Assembly: GCA_002427815.1 (NCBI GenBank)
Contig: DIZF01000055.1
Coordinates: 26,141-90,140 of the forward strand
Length of the DNA stretch: 64,000 nt
Direction of reading: 5' to 3'
DNA from: Ramlibacter tataouinensis
GTDB lineage: Bacteria > Pseudomonadota > Gammaproteobacteria > Burkholderiales > Burkholderiaceae_C
Numbering within the stretch: the stretch's first letter is position 1; each line of letters opens with the position of its first letter. The notes under the pieces were generated by a model, which was given only the letters and a program-made list of their open reading frames with translations, did not search any database and was not told the origin of the DNA. A program made the position numbers and the translations under genes. This document shows positions 35,734-44,093 of the stretch, one piece after another.

Positions 35734-35905
35734 CCCTTGCGCCTGAGTGAATTCGGCGCGAGCTGGCGCCGCGTTCGCGTTCGGCACCAGCGTGCTGCAT
35801 GTCGCCACCGAATCACTATCAACCTTGGTAGTTTGACCGAGTAACAGACTGCACCTGGCCATCGGGTCTCTTATATTGACTTCGCAAGTGCTCCGCAGTT
35901 GAGTT
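35734..35905. other. Non-coding spacer after the aldehyde dehydrogenase
   Basis: No gene is seen. The sequence becomes AT-richer from about 35810. TCTTATATTGACTTCG (around 35868-35883) contains a -35-like TTGACT and a TATATT. Either could belong to a promoter for the binding protein at 36100, although the intrinsic terminator at 35906 lies in between. Confidence 0.35.
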
Positions 35906-35929
35906 GATCCTCATAGGGAGGATCTTTTT
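35906..35929 (+). terminator. Intrinsic terminator closing the second catabolic module
   Basis: GATCCTC (35906-35912) and GAGGATC (35918-35924) form a perfect 7-base stem with the loop ATAGG, followed at once by TTTTT (35925-35929). Confidence 0.75.
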
Positions 35930-36099
35930 GATTGGTGTACTTCAATGCGTGTTATGTAAATTCGATGTCGACGCCATTAGGGAGTACATATGAGGGTTCG
36001 GGATATCTTGAAGTCGAAAGCAGCTGCGTCCTGTACGGTTCCTCCAGACGAGCTTCTGCCGTCGGCGAATGGTGCGAGCGCACCTTCGGTAGCGCTGCA

Positions 36100-37233
36100 A
36101 TGAGTTGCTCCAGGCGGTCCCTGCTGAAGGGCCTCGCACTCCTGGCCTCTGCTGCCAGCCGGGAGGCGAGCGCGGGCGGCGAGCTGGTCTTTGGTCATAT
36201 CGGGGCGCACAGCGGTGTCCAGGCCAATACCGGCATCGATCTGCGTAACGGAATTTCCCTGTATTTCGATTTTGTCAACGCCAATGGCGGCGTCAAAGGG
36301 CAACGGCTGGTGCTGGAGGCCATCGACGACGAATACAAGCCGGAAAAGACCGTGGAGGCGGCCCGCAAGCTGGAGGCCAACCAGAAGGTCATCGCGCTGC
36401 TGGCGACACTCGGGACCGAGAACAACGACGCATTGATCAAGAGCGGGCTGCTGGCGCAAACCGGCCTGATCAATTTCGGGCCTCGCGCCGCCGCGGGAGT
36501 GCTGGAGGCCAGCAAGGAGACCTACCGCGTCCGCGCCTCGTATGCCGCGGAGATGCGAAAGATCATCGCGCACGCGATGACAGTGGGCGCGACCCGGCTC
36601 GCTCTGGTGAGCCAGGGCGATGGCCTCGGGCGGGAGGGCGAAAAGGCCTTGCTCGCGGTATTGGCCGACCACCCGGAACAGCTGGTCGCCAGGGCTTCCT
36701 ACGAACGGACCACCTCGGATGTCTCCAAAGCCGTAGCCACCATCCGGAACAGCCAGGCGCAGGCCGTGATCTTCGTGGGAATCAGCAAAGCCTGTGCGGC
36801 GTTCGTCAGTCAGTACCGGGCGCAAGGCGGCGGGGCGGTGATTTACGCCATATCCGTTGTCGATCCCGCGGCGGTCGCGAAAGAGGCAGGCGGCGCCAAG
36901 GTGCACGGACTGGTCGTGGCGCAAACGATGCCCAGTCCGCGCAAGGTCTCCATGCCGCTCATGCGCGAGCTGATTCAGGCTGTCGCAGCGACCGGCCATC
37001 AAGTCAACCTCGACTATACGACCGTCGAGGGCTATGTCGTCGCCAAGGCGGCGGTGGAAATTCTGCGGAAATCGTCCCGTTTGGACCGCGAAGGATTTCG
37101 CAAAACGCTGGCCAGCGAATCGCGAGAGATGGATCTCGGAGGGTTGGTGCTCAACTTTTCAGGGGGCAAACGGGACGGCGGTGACTACGTCGAGCTTTCG
37201 GTCATAGGCCCTGATGGAAAAGTTCGAAACTGA
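36100..37233 (+). CDS. ABC transporter substrate-binding protein with Tat-like signal (orphan)
   Basis: The 377-residue LIV-fold receptor resembles the TorT/urea-type receptors in spirit: mature start LVFGHIGAHSGVQANTGIDL, then LEAIDDEYKPEKTVEAARKL. The N-terminus MSCSRRSLLKGLALLASA has a twin-arginine pair followed by a hydrophobic stretch, which suggests Tat export. The ATG at 36100 was preferred for that reason, although no strong ribosome site is seen and the frame is open from 35932. No permease or ATPase genes adjoin it. The convergent AraC regulator is separated by a hairpin. Confidence 0.8.
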   Translation: MSCSRRSLLKGLALLASAASREASAGGELVFGHIGAHSGVQANTGIDLRNGISLYFDFVNANGGVKGQRLVLEAIDDEYKPEKTVEAARKLEANQKVIALLATLGTENNDALIKSGLLAQTGLINFGPRAAAGVLEASKETYRVRASYAAEMRKIIAHAMTVGATRLALVSQGDGLGREGEKALLAVLADHPEQLVARASYERTTSDVSKAVATIRNSQAQAVIFVGISKACAAFVSQYRAQGGGAVIYAISVVDPAAVAKEAGGAKVHGLVVAQTMPSPRKVSMPLMRELIQAVAATGHQVNLDYTTVEGYVVAKAAVEILRKSSRLDREGFRKTLASESREMDLGGLVLNFSGGKRDGGDYVELSVIGPDGKVRN

Positions 37234-37260
37234 GTCCGCCCATCCCGCGATGGAATGACG

Positions 37261-37280
37261 CTTGCGCCAACAGGCGCAAG
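37261..37280. terminator. Bidirectional stem-loop between convergent genes
   Basis: CTTGCGCC (37261-37268) and GGCGCAAG (37273-37280) pair perfectly around AACA. It sits between the ends of the binding-protein gene (37233) and the AraC gene (37285). No T-run follows on either strand, so efficiency is uncertain. Confidence 0.45.
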
Positions 37281-37284
37281 GCTG

Positions 37285-38247
37285 TCAATCTGGCTGGCGC
37301 ATCGACTTGCGGTACTCGCTGGGCGGTTGCCCGAAGCGCTGCCGGAAGCGCCGCGTGAAATAGGCTTCATCGGTAAATCCCACGGCGTTGGCGACTTCGA
37401 AGATGCGGTCGCTGGTGTGCGACAGCAGGTGCTGGGCGCGTTCCATGCGGCGCACCGTGAGCCACTCGACGAAGGCCATGCCGGTCTGCTTCTTCAGCAG
37501 TTGCGAGAGGTAGTTGGGCGACAGGAACGCGGCCTCGGCGACCTCGTTGAGCGAGATGTCGCGCTGCAGCTGCTCGTCGATGAATTTCAGCACGCGCCGC
37601 AGGGCTTCGTTGCGGCCCTGCATGTAGACGCGGCTGCCGGACAAGGCTTGCAGCTCGTCGGCGTAGCGCTCCACGGTGAAACCGATCAGCTCCAGCAAGC
37701 CGCCGCGGATGCGTTCGAGCGTGCCCAGCGTGCGGTGCCGGTTCAAGTCGGTGAGCCGCCGCAGCAGGCCGATGATGTGCGCAAAATCCGGTTCGCTGAA
37801 AACGAAGTCGATGTGGCCCTCGTACAGGAAGGGGGTCAGCTCGGGGTACTCGGTGATGGACGCCTCTTCCATGTCGAGTGGCGACAGGTCGAAGTCATGG
37901 CGCAGGAAGTTGGTGGCGAAATTGATGACGTAGTAGTCGGGGTTGTCCAGCTCGTGCGCAGCGTAGTGCACCCGGTACGGCAGGATGAATACCAGCGAAC
38001 GCGCCGGATAGCGGCAGCGCTTGCCGGCGATCACGTGATGGGCCTCGCCCCCGACGTTGGCCTCGATCTGGAAGAACTCATGGCGATGCGGCGTCACCAC
38101 GGGCGGGCGGACGGTGTGGTCGCGAATCTCGAAGTCCAGCCGGTCGGACCGGTCGACCATCTTGTAGGTCCGGATTGCGGCCGCGTCCGACGGCTGCGGC
38201 TCGACCATGCCGGCCGCACCGGCCTGCTCACGGGTTCTTGCCTTCAT
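37285..38247 (-). CDS. AraC-family transcriptional regulator
   Basis: The 320-residue regulator has an N-terminal cupin-like sensor domain (HRHEFFQIEANVGGEAHHVI near residues 55-75) and a C-terminal double helix-turn-helix at about 220-310, with ISLNEVAEAAFLSPNYLSQLLKKQ and the second helix region IFEVANAVGFTDEAYFTRRF. The ATG at 38247 was chosen; TTG at 38286 and ATG at 38208 are alternatives, and none has a clear ribosome site. Possible targets are the adjacent receptor gene or the module ending at 35.7 kb. The effector is unknown. Confidence 0.87.
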   Translation of the reverse strand: MKARTREQAGAAGMVEPQPSDAAAIRTYKMVDRSDRLDFEIRDHTVRPPVVTPHRHEFFQIEANVGGEAHHVIAGKRCRYPARSLVFILPYRVHYAAHELDNPDYYVINFATNFLRHDFDLSPLDMEEASITEYPELTPFLYEGHIDFVFSEPDFAHIIGLLRRLTDLNRHRTLGTLERIRGGLLELIGFTVERYADELQALSGSRVYMQGRNEALRRVLKFIDEQLQRDISLNEVAEAAFLSPNYLSQLLKKQTGMAFVEWLTVRRMERAQHLLSHTSDRIFEVANAVGFTDEAYFTRRFRQRFGQPPSEYRKSMRQPD

Positions 38248-38318
38248 CGGGCTGCGCTCAAACGTCGATTCCCTCGAAGAACTCAAGCATCAGATCAGGC
38301 AAAGGACCGCAATCTGGC

Positions 38319-38876
38319 TCATGCCGCGGGTCGGCCGTAGCGCGCGGTGAACGAAGCCTTGGCGATCGTGTTGGCATTGACCATGAAGCCGGCCAGCGCC
38401 GCCGTGGCATCGGCCGGGACATCCAGCTTGTCGGTCTTGAGCGCGTGCACCGTGAAGACGTAGCGGTGCGGCTTGTCGCCGGGTGGCGGGCACGGGCCGC
38501 CCCACCCCGCGAAACCATAGTCGATGCGCAGATGCCGCGCGCCCTTGGGCAGCTTGGCGCCGCCTTCCGCGCCCGCGTCGGCCGGCAGCTCGGTGACGCC
38601 GGCCGGGATGTCGATCACGAACCAGTGCCACCAGCCGGAACCGGTGGGCGCGTCGGGGTCGTACACCGTCACGGCGAAACTCTTCGCGTCCCTGGGCGCG
38701 CCGCTCCAGCGCAGCACGGGCGACTTGTTCTGCCCCGAGCAGCCGAATCCGTTGAATTCGAAGCTCTGCGGCATCAGGGCGTCGGCCTTGATGTCGGGGC
38801 TGGTCAAGGTGAAGCCGGCCGCGGCGGCCGACTCGATCGCGCCCAACAGGGTCGCGCCAGGCAGGAAGCGTTTCAT
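38319..38876 (-). CDS. YbhB/YbcL-type PEBP (Raf kinase inhibitor-like) protein
   Basis: The 185-residue protein has a short hydrophobic leader (residues 5-20, possibly a signal peptide) and the PEBP core: SPVLRWSGAP, the anion-site segment AVTVYDPDAP, WWHWFVIDIP and the GP-rich loop YGFAGWGGPCPP, then YVFTVHAL. Bacterial members bind anionic or lipid-like ligands; their physiological role is unclear. GAGGAGA lies just upstream of the start. It is in the same direction as topB and starts about 50 bases after the topB stop. Confidence 0.87.
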   Translation of the reverse strand: MKRFLPGATLLGAIESAAAAGFTLTSPDIKADALMPQSFEFNGFGCSGQNKSPVLRWSGAPRDAKSFAVTVYDPDAPTGSGWWHWFVIDIPAGVTELPADAGAEGGAKLPKGARHLRIDYGFAGWGGPCPPPGDKPHRYVFTVHALKTDKLDVPADATAALAGFMVNANTIAKASFTARYGRPAA

Positions 38877-38927
38877 GAGACTCTCCTCAGGATGGGAACA
38901 GCATCATGCAGCGATCCGCCGGCGGCT

Positions 38928-41888
38928 TCAAGTCAGGTGCTTGCCCACGATCCCGGCCAGCTCGAACATGGTCACCTGCGGCTTGCCGAAGACCGGCAGC
39001 AGCTTGGCATCGGCATTGATGGCGCGCTTGTTCTGCGCGTCCTGCAAGCCGTTGGCCTTGATGTAATCCCAGAGCTTCTTGATGACCTGGGTGCGGGCCA
39101 CCGGTTCGGCACCGATCACGGCTGCCAGCTCGGCGCTCGGCTTCAGGCCAGCTCCCGTCTTGCGCGGGGCCTTGGCAGCCGCCGCCTTCTTGGCTGGCAC
39201 CGGTTTCGCGGCGGCGGCTTTCCTGGCCGCCGTTTTCTTGCCGGGGACGGCCTTGGCGCCCGGCGTGTACTTCGCTGCCGGCTCCCGGGCCGAGGTCTTT
39301 CCCGCGGCAGCTTTGCGCGGCGGGAACTTGGAGGTGCGCGGCTCGAATTCGAAATTCACCTTGCCCGCCTCCTTGTCCCAGGCCAGGAAGGCCTTGAACG
39401 GCCGGCGCGTGCGCATCGAAACAAATCGGTCCAGCAGCTCGGTCTTGCCGGTTTCCAGCAGCCGGGTCATCTGCTCGCGCGCCACCGGTTGCTGCAGGAT
39501 GATCTTGCCGCTCTTGAAATCGCAACTCGGCGTGGCCTGCGCCAAGGTGGGCACGCTCTTTTCGCAGACATAGTTGGCGCCCAGTTCGAAGACGCGGCCG
39601 CCGCACTTCGGGCAGTGCCCGAGCGGCTCCTGGCTGGAGAAGTCGATCAGCTCGCCGGTTTGGGATGGATCCTGTTCATTGCCGAAATCGAACTCGAGCT
39701 TCCAGTTCTTGTCCTCGTCGCTGTACTTGAGCGCGAGCTCGGCCGTAAAAGGCCAGCCGGCCTTGGAGCGGAAACCCTCCAGCGGGCCGATCTTCTTGTC
39801 GCGCATGAATTGCTCGACTTCGGCCGGCTCGAAGGTGCGGCCGGCCGGCGTCTTGCCGAACGAGAAGCCGCAGGCGTCTTCGCCGGTGCCGGTCTTGCCG
39901 ACGCAGCTGTAGCGCCGGTAGTTTTCCTTCACCACGCCGCCGCAGTTGGGACACGGTGTCTGCAGGGTGGCGTAGTCGCCCGGCACCGTGTCGCGGTCGT
40001 ATTCCTTGGCCTTCTTGACGATGTGCCGGGTCATCTCGGCGATCTCGCGCATGAAGGCGTCGCGCGACAGCTTGCCGTGCTCCATCTGCGCCAGCTTGTA
40101 TTCCCATTCGCCGGTGAGTTCCGGCTTGGACAGCTCCTCCACCCCCAGGCCGCGCAGCAGCGTCATCAGCTGGAAAGCCTTGGCGGTGGGGATCAGCTCG
40201 CGCCCTTCGCGGAACATGTACTTCTCGTTGATCAGCCCTTCGATGATGGCCGCGCGCGTGGCCGGTGTGCCCAGGCCCTTCTCCTGCATGGCTTCGCGCA
40301 GCTCGTCGTCTTCCACCAGTTTGCCGGCGCCCTCCATCGCGCCCAGCAAGGTCGCTTCGCTGTAGCGGGCCGGCGGCCGCGTCTTCAGCCCCTTGGGCTC
40401 GACCACCTCGGCGCGCACCATCTCGCCCGGCTTGACCGGCACCAGGCTCTGCCCCTTGTCGCCTTCCTTGGCATCGGCCACTTCGTCGGCGGCTTCCTTG
40501 CCCCAGACCGCCAGCCAGCCCGGCTTGACCAGGACCTTGCCCTCGGTCTTGAAGCTGTGCCCCACCGCCTGCGAGATGCGGGTGGTCACCATGAATTCGG
40601 CGCTCGGGAAGAACACCGACAGGAAGCGCTTGACCACCAGGTCGTAGAGCCGCTGCTCGGCGTCCGACAGGCCGCTGGGCGCCTGCAGCGTCGGGATGAT
40701 GGCAAAGTGATCGCTGACCTTGGCGTTGTCGAAGATGCGCTTGCTGGGCTTGACGTAGTTGTCGTCTATGGCCTGGCGCGCGAAGGGCGCGAGGTGCCGC
40801 ATGCCGCTGCTCGCCAGCATGCCCATCGTCTCTTTCACGACCGGCACGTAGTCCTCGGGCAGGGCGCGCGAATCGGTGCGGGGATAGGTCAGCGCCTTGT
40901 GCCGTTCATACAGGCTTTGCGCCAGCGCCAGCGTGGTCTTGGCCGAGAAGCCGAAGCGGCCGTTGGCTTCGCGCTGCAGCGACGTGAGGTCGAACAGCAG
41001 CGGCGATGCCTGTGTGGTGGGCTTGGACTCTTCGGTCACCGTCGCGGCCTTGCCGCGCACCGCGTCGGCGATGGCCTGCGCCTCGCGTTGGGTCCACACC
41101 CGGTCGGCCTTGAGCTCGGCATCGTCCGGATTCTTCTTCCATTGGGGATCGAACCACTTGGCCGCGTACTCCCCGGCCTCGGCCAGGAAGCTGGCGTGAA
41201 TTTCCCAGTAGTCGCGGCTCACGAACTTGCGGATCTGTTCCTCGCGTTCCACCACCACGGCCAGCGTGGGCGTCTGCACCCGCCCCACAGTGGTCAGGAA
41301 AAACCCGCCGTCGCGCGAATTGAACGCGGTGAACGCCCGCGTTCCGTTGATGCCCACCAGCCAGTCGGCCTCCGAGCGCGAGCGCGCGGCGTTGGCCAGG
41401 CCTTCCATCTGTTTGTCGCTGCGCAGGTGGGCGAAGCCGTCGCGGATCGCCTGCGGCGTCATCGACTGCAGCCACAGGCGCTTGACCGGTTTGCCCAACG
41501 CCTTGCCGGCGCCGGCGTACTGCTCGATCAGGCGAAAGATGAGCTCGCCCTCGCGTCCGGCGTCGCAGGCATTGATCAGCTGGCTCACGTCCTTGCGTTT
41601 GGCCTGCCGCACCACCGCGTTGAGGCGGGTCTTGGTCTTGTCCACCGGCTTCAGGTCGAAATACGGCGGAATGACCGGCAGGTGGGCGAAGCTCCACTTG
41701 CCGCGCTTGACGTCGAACTCTTCGGGCGCCTGGATCTCGACCAGGTGGCCGACGGCACTCGTCACGATGTATTTGTCGCTCTCGAAGAACTCGTCGTGTT
41801 TCTCGAACTTCCCGGCGTCCGGCGTGAGGGCGCGCACGATGTCCTGTGCCACGGAGGGCTTCTCGGCAATTACCAAAGTCTTAGTCAT
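38928..41888 (-). CDS. topB: DNA topoisomerase III with Lys/Ala/Pro-rich linker and C-terminal SWIB domain
   Basis: This type IA topoisomerase (986 residues) relaxes and decatenates DNA. The Toprim domain begins with VIAEKPSVAQDI and contains the DAGREGEL acid motif. The catalytic Tyr335 lies in TYPRTDS. Two C4-type zinc elements follow in the C-terminal half (CPNCGG...C and CPKCGG...C). Residues of about 840-910 are a Lys/Ala/Pro-rich linker with repeated AAAKPVPAKK-like units, and the last 75 residues are a SWIB/MDM2 domain (LAAVIG...KKLWDYIKANGLQD...LLPVFGKPQVTMFEL). E. coli TopB (about 650 residues) lacks this tail. It is divergent from the SET gene. Confidence 0.92.
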   Translation of the reverse strand: MTKTLVIAEKPSVAQDIVRALTPDAGKFEKHDEFFESDKYIVTSAVGHLVEIQAPEEFDVKRGKWSFAHLPVIPPYFDLKPVDKTKTRLNAVVRQAKRKDVSQLINACDAGREGELIFRLIEQYAGAGKALGKPVKRLWLQSMTPQAIRDGFAHLRSDKQMEGLANAARSRSEADWLVGINGTRAFTAFNSRDGGFFLTTVGRVQTPTLAVVVEREEQIRKFVSRDYWEIHASFLAEAGEYAAKWFDPQWKKNPDDAELKADRVWTQREAQAIADAVRGKAATVTEESKPTTQASPLLFDLTSLQREANGRFGFSAKTTLALAQSLYERHKALTYPRTDSRALPEDYVPVVKETMGMLASSGMRHLAPFARQAIDDNYVKPSKRIFDNAKVSDHFAIIPTLQAPSGLSDAEQRLYDLVVKRFLSVFFPSAEFMVTTRISQAVGHSFKTEGKVLVKPGWLAVWGKEAADEVADAKEGDKGQSLVPVKPGEMVRAEVVEPKGLKTRPPARYSEATLLGAMEGAGKLVEDDELREAMQEKGLGTPATRAAIIEGLINEKYMFREGRELIPTAKAFQLMTLLRGLGVEELSKPELTGEWEYKLAQMEHGKLSRDAFMREIAEMTRHIVKKAKEYDRDTVPGDYATLQTPCPNCGGVVKENYRRYSCVGKTGTGEDACGFSFGKTPAGRTFEPAEVEQFMRDKKIGPLEGFRSKAGWPFTAELALKYSDEDKNWKLEFDFGNEQDPSQTGELIDFSSQEPLGHCPKCGGRVFELGANYVCEKSVPTLAQATPSCDFKSGKIILQQPVAREQMTRLLETGKTELLDRFVSMRTRRPFKAFLAWDKEAGKVNFEFEPRTSKFPPRKAAAGKTSAREPAAKYTPGAKAVPGKKTAARKAAAAKPVPAKKAAAAKAPRKTGAGLKPSAELAAVIGAEPVARTQVIKKLWDYIKANGLQDAQNKRAINADAKLLPVFGKPQVTMFELAGIVGKHLT

Positions 41889-41916
41889 GCTGACTCATTC
41901 AATCCTGTAGATCCGC

Positions 41917-41941
41917 GGCCGGGGTTCCACAAACCCCGGCC
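41917..41941. repeat. Perfect 10-base inverted repeat upstream of topB and the SET gene
   Basis: GGCCGGGGTT (41917-41926) and AACCCCGGCC (41932-41941) are separated by five bases. It lies 29 bases upstream of the topB start, in the shared divergent region. It may be an operator or a leader hairpin; a terminator is unlikely because no T-run follows. Confidence 0.65.
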
Positions 41942-41962
41942 ATCCTTACAATCGGCGCTTCT

Positions 41963-41995
41963 CGCGCGCACGCACACGCGCGCACGTGTGCACAT
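41963..41995. other. 33-base alternating pyrimidine-purine tract (Z-DNA-prone)
   Basis: From 41963 to 41995 every base alternates pyrimidine and purine, nearly all as CG and CA/TG steps. Such tracts adopt left-handed Z-DNA under negative supercoiling. It lies between the divergent topoisomerase and SET genes, immediately upstream of the latter. Confidence 0.7.
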
Positions 41996-42018
41996 TCAAA
42001 TTAACAGAGTTTTCGGAC

Positions 42019-42579
42019 ATGGCAGAAAAAGCAGTCAACGTCGGGTCGGCCATCGGGCCGGTCCCAACCACGGTGTCGGCCCGGACCGGGGGCGCGCCCG
42101 CTTCCGGCGCCCGGCCCGAGCCGGCCCGCCGGATCCAGGTCCGGCGGTCGGGTGTGCACGGCAAGGGGGTCTTTGCCGTGCAGAATATCGCGGAAGGCGA
42201 AACCATCATTGAATATGTGGGCGAAGTGATCACCTGGAAGGAGGCCCTGCGCCGCCATCCGCACGATCCCAAGGACCCCAACCATACGTTCTATTTTCAT
42301 GTCGACGAGGACCGGGTCATCGATGCCAAGTACGGCGGCAATTCCTCGCGCTGGATCAACCACTCGTGCGACCCCAACTGCGAGGCCGACGAAGTGGACG
42401 GGCGCGTCTTCATCAAGGCGCTCCGCAACATCAGGGCGGGCGAAGAACTCAACTATGACTACGGCCTGATCATCGACGAACCTTATACCCGCAAGCTCAA
42501 GGCCGAGTACCCCTGCTGGTGTGGTGCCAAAAACTGCCGGGGCACGCTGCTGGCCCCGAAACGCAGGCAGCGCAAGTGA
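42019..42579 (+). CDS. SET domain protein-lysine methyltransferase
   Basis: The 186-residue protein carries a SET domain: VRRSGVHGKGVFA (SAM loop), EGETIIEYVGE, RWINHSCDPNC and GEELNYDYG, then a post-SET-like zinc motif (CWCGAKNCRGT) and a basic end (PKRRQRK). All core motifs are intact. The first 40 residues are disordered (Pro, Ala, Gly). Bacterial SET proteins are uncommon; the Chlamydia protein methylates a histone-like protein. Its stop overlaps the birA start (GTGA). It is divergent from topB, whose Lys/Ala/Pro-rich tail is a conceivable substrate (inference). Confidence 0.9.
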   Translation: MAEKAVNVGSAIGPVPTTVSARTGGAPASGARPEPARRIQVRRSGVHGKGVFAVQNIAEGETIIEYVGEVITWKEALRRHPHDPKDPNHTFYFHVDEDRVIDAKYGGNSSRWINHSCDPNCEADEVDGRVFIKALRNIRAGEELNYDYGLIIDEPYTRKLKAEYPCWCGAKNCRGTLLAPKRRQRK

Positions 42580-43412
42580 ACACTAGCTGTTCGCTGACCG
42601 ATGCGGCTTCTCGCCAGGCGAGCGGCGCGGCGTCGGTCGGCGGGCAGCCGCACCTCATCTGGCCGGCCGAAGCGATCTGGCAGTCGGTGTCCCCGCTGCT
42701 GCCCGGCTTCACAGTCGAGGTGCTCCCCGAGATAGCCTCCACCAACAGCGAGCTCATGCGGCGGGCTCGAGCCGGCCGCATGGAGCCGGTGCTGCTGGTG
42801 GCCGAGCAGCAGAGCGCCGGCCGCGGCCGGCTCGGCCGCGGCTGGGACAGCAATCGCGGCGATTCATTGACCTTTTCGCTGGGGTTGCCGCTGGCGCGCG
42901 CCGACTGGTCGGGTTTGTCCCTGGCGGTGGGTGTCAGCCTGGCCGAAAGCCTCGACCCGCGGATCCGGCTGAAGTGGCCCAACGACCTGTGGCTGGACGA
43001 TCGAAAACTGGCCGGCATCCTGATCGAGACGGCCATGAGCAGCGCCGGCGGGCAGGAGCGCTATGCCGTGATCGGTGTCGGGATCAACCTCGCCGAGCGC
43101 GCCGGCACCGGATTTGCCACCGCGCCGGCCTGGCTGCGCGAGGTGCTGCCCGACTGCCAGCCCGGTGCAGTGCTGCTGCGTGTGGCCGGTCCCCTGGTCC
43201 AGGCGATCCAGGCTTTCGAGCGCGCCGGCTTCGCCGCCTTCAAGGCTCGCTTCGACGCCCGCGACGCCCTGCGCGACCGCGCCGTGGTGCTCAGCGATGG
43301 CACGGTCGGCCTGGGCCGGGGCACCACCGCGCTCGGCGCCTTGCGGGTGCAGACCGCCGGCGGCGTGACGGACGTCACCAGTTCCGAAGTGAGCGTGCGG
43401 CCCTCCGCCTGA
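42576..43412 (+). CDS. birA: Biotin--[acetyl-CoA-carboxylase] ligase, without DNA-binding domain
   Basis: This protein attaches biotin to the carboxylase carrier protein through biotinyl-AMP. In its 278 residues the ligase core has QQSAGRGRLGRGW near residue 70, KWPNDLWLDDRKLAGIL near 132 and a C-terminal SH3-like domain. The N-terminal helix-turn-helix found in E. coli BirA is absent, so it is monofunctional and not the biotin operon repressor. The GTG start at 42576 overlaps the SET stop by four bases. Confidence 0.88.
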   Translation: MNTSCSLTDAASRQASGAASVGGQPHLIWPAEAIWQSVSPLLPGFTVEVLPEIASTNSELMRRARAGRMEPVLLVAEQQSAGRGRLGRGWDSNRGDSLTFSLGLPLARADWSGLSLAVGVSLAESLDPRIRLKWPNDLWLDDRKLAGILIETAMSSAGGQERYAVIGVGINLAERAGTGFATAPAWLREVLPDCQPGAVLLRVAGPLVQAIQAFERAGFAAFKARFDARDALRDRAVVLSDGTVGLGRGTTALGALRVQTAGGVTDVTSSEVSVRPSA

Positions 43413-43419
43413 ACCGAAC

Positions 43420-44076
43420 ATGCTGCGACTCTCGGTCCTGCTGCTGGTGCTGGCCAATGCCGGGTACTTCGCCTGGTCCCAGGGCTTGCTGCGCGCCTGG
43501 GGACTGGCGCCGGTGCAGCAGTCGGAGCCGCAGCGGCTGGAGCAGCAGATCAAGCCGCAGTCCTTGCGCATCCTGCGCGGCGATGAGGCCCGGCGCCTGG
43601 AAACCGCGTCGGCCGGCGTGACAAAGGCGGTGGAATGCCTGCAGGCCGGGCCATTCGACGAAAGCCAGATGGCCAGCCTGAAGCCGGCGCTGGATTCCTT
43701 GCCGGCGGGATCCTGGAGCCTCGAACCCCTGGTCGAGCCGGGGCGCTGGATCATCTACATGGGCAAGTACGCAACGGCGGAGAACACCGCGCGCAAGAAG
43801 GCCGAGCTGCGCCAGATCGGCATTTCGTTCGAGGCGCTGTCCGATCCTTCGCTCGAGCCGGGCTTGTCGCTGGGCGGCTTCGCCAGCCAGGCCGAAGCCA
43901 GCCAGCAACTCGAATCCTTCCTGCAGCGCGGCGTGCGCAGCGCCAAAGTGGTGCAGGAGCGTCCTGAACTGCGCGGCCGGCTGCTGAAATTCTATGCGGT
44001 GGACGACAGCCTGCGGCCGCGCCTGGACGAGCTGCGCCCGGCCCTGAACGGAAAGACCCTGCGGCCCTGCCGCTGA
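43420..44076 (+). CDS. SPOR-domain-containing membrane protein
   Basis: The 218-residue protein has one N-terminal membrane segment (LRLSVLLLVLANAGYFAWSQ) and a periplasmic C-terminal part with a weak SPOR-like pattern (LSLGGFASQAEASQQLESFL near residue 150). SPOR domains bind denuded glycan strands at division sites. It starts seven bases after birA, a neighbourhood I recall as conserved in Burkholderiales. The domain assignment is tentative. Confidence 0.75.
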   Translation: MLRLSVLLLVLANAGYFAWSQGLLRAWGLAPVQQSEPQRLEQQIKPQSLRILRGDEARRLETASAGVTKAVECLQAGPFDESQMASLKPALDSLPAGSWSLEPLVEPGRWIIYMGKYATAENTARKKAELRQIGISFEALSDPSLEPGLSLGGFASQAEASQQLESFLQRGVRSAKVVQERPELRGRLLKFYAVDDSLRPRLDELRPALNGKTLRPCR

Positions 44077-44093
44077 CCGAAAGGATCCCGCAC

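Noticed and set aside
35932..36099. N-terminal extension of the Tat-type binding protein
   Set aside because: The added 56 residues have no signal character and would bury the twin-arginine signal; the ATG at 36100 fits better.
38175..42212. 1345-codon open frame on the plus strand opposite topB
   Set aside because: It is a shadow of topB on the other strand in GC-rich DNA; its composition is that of antisense to a strongly biased gene, and it has no domain pattern.
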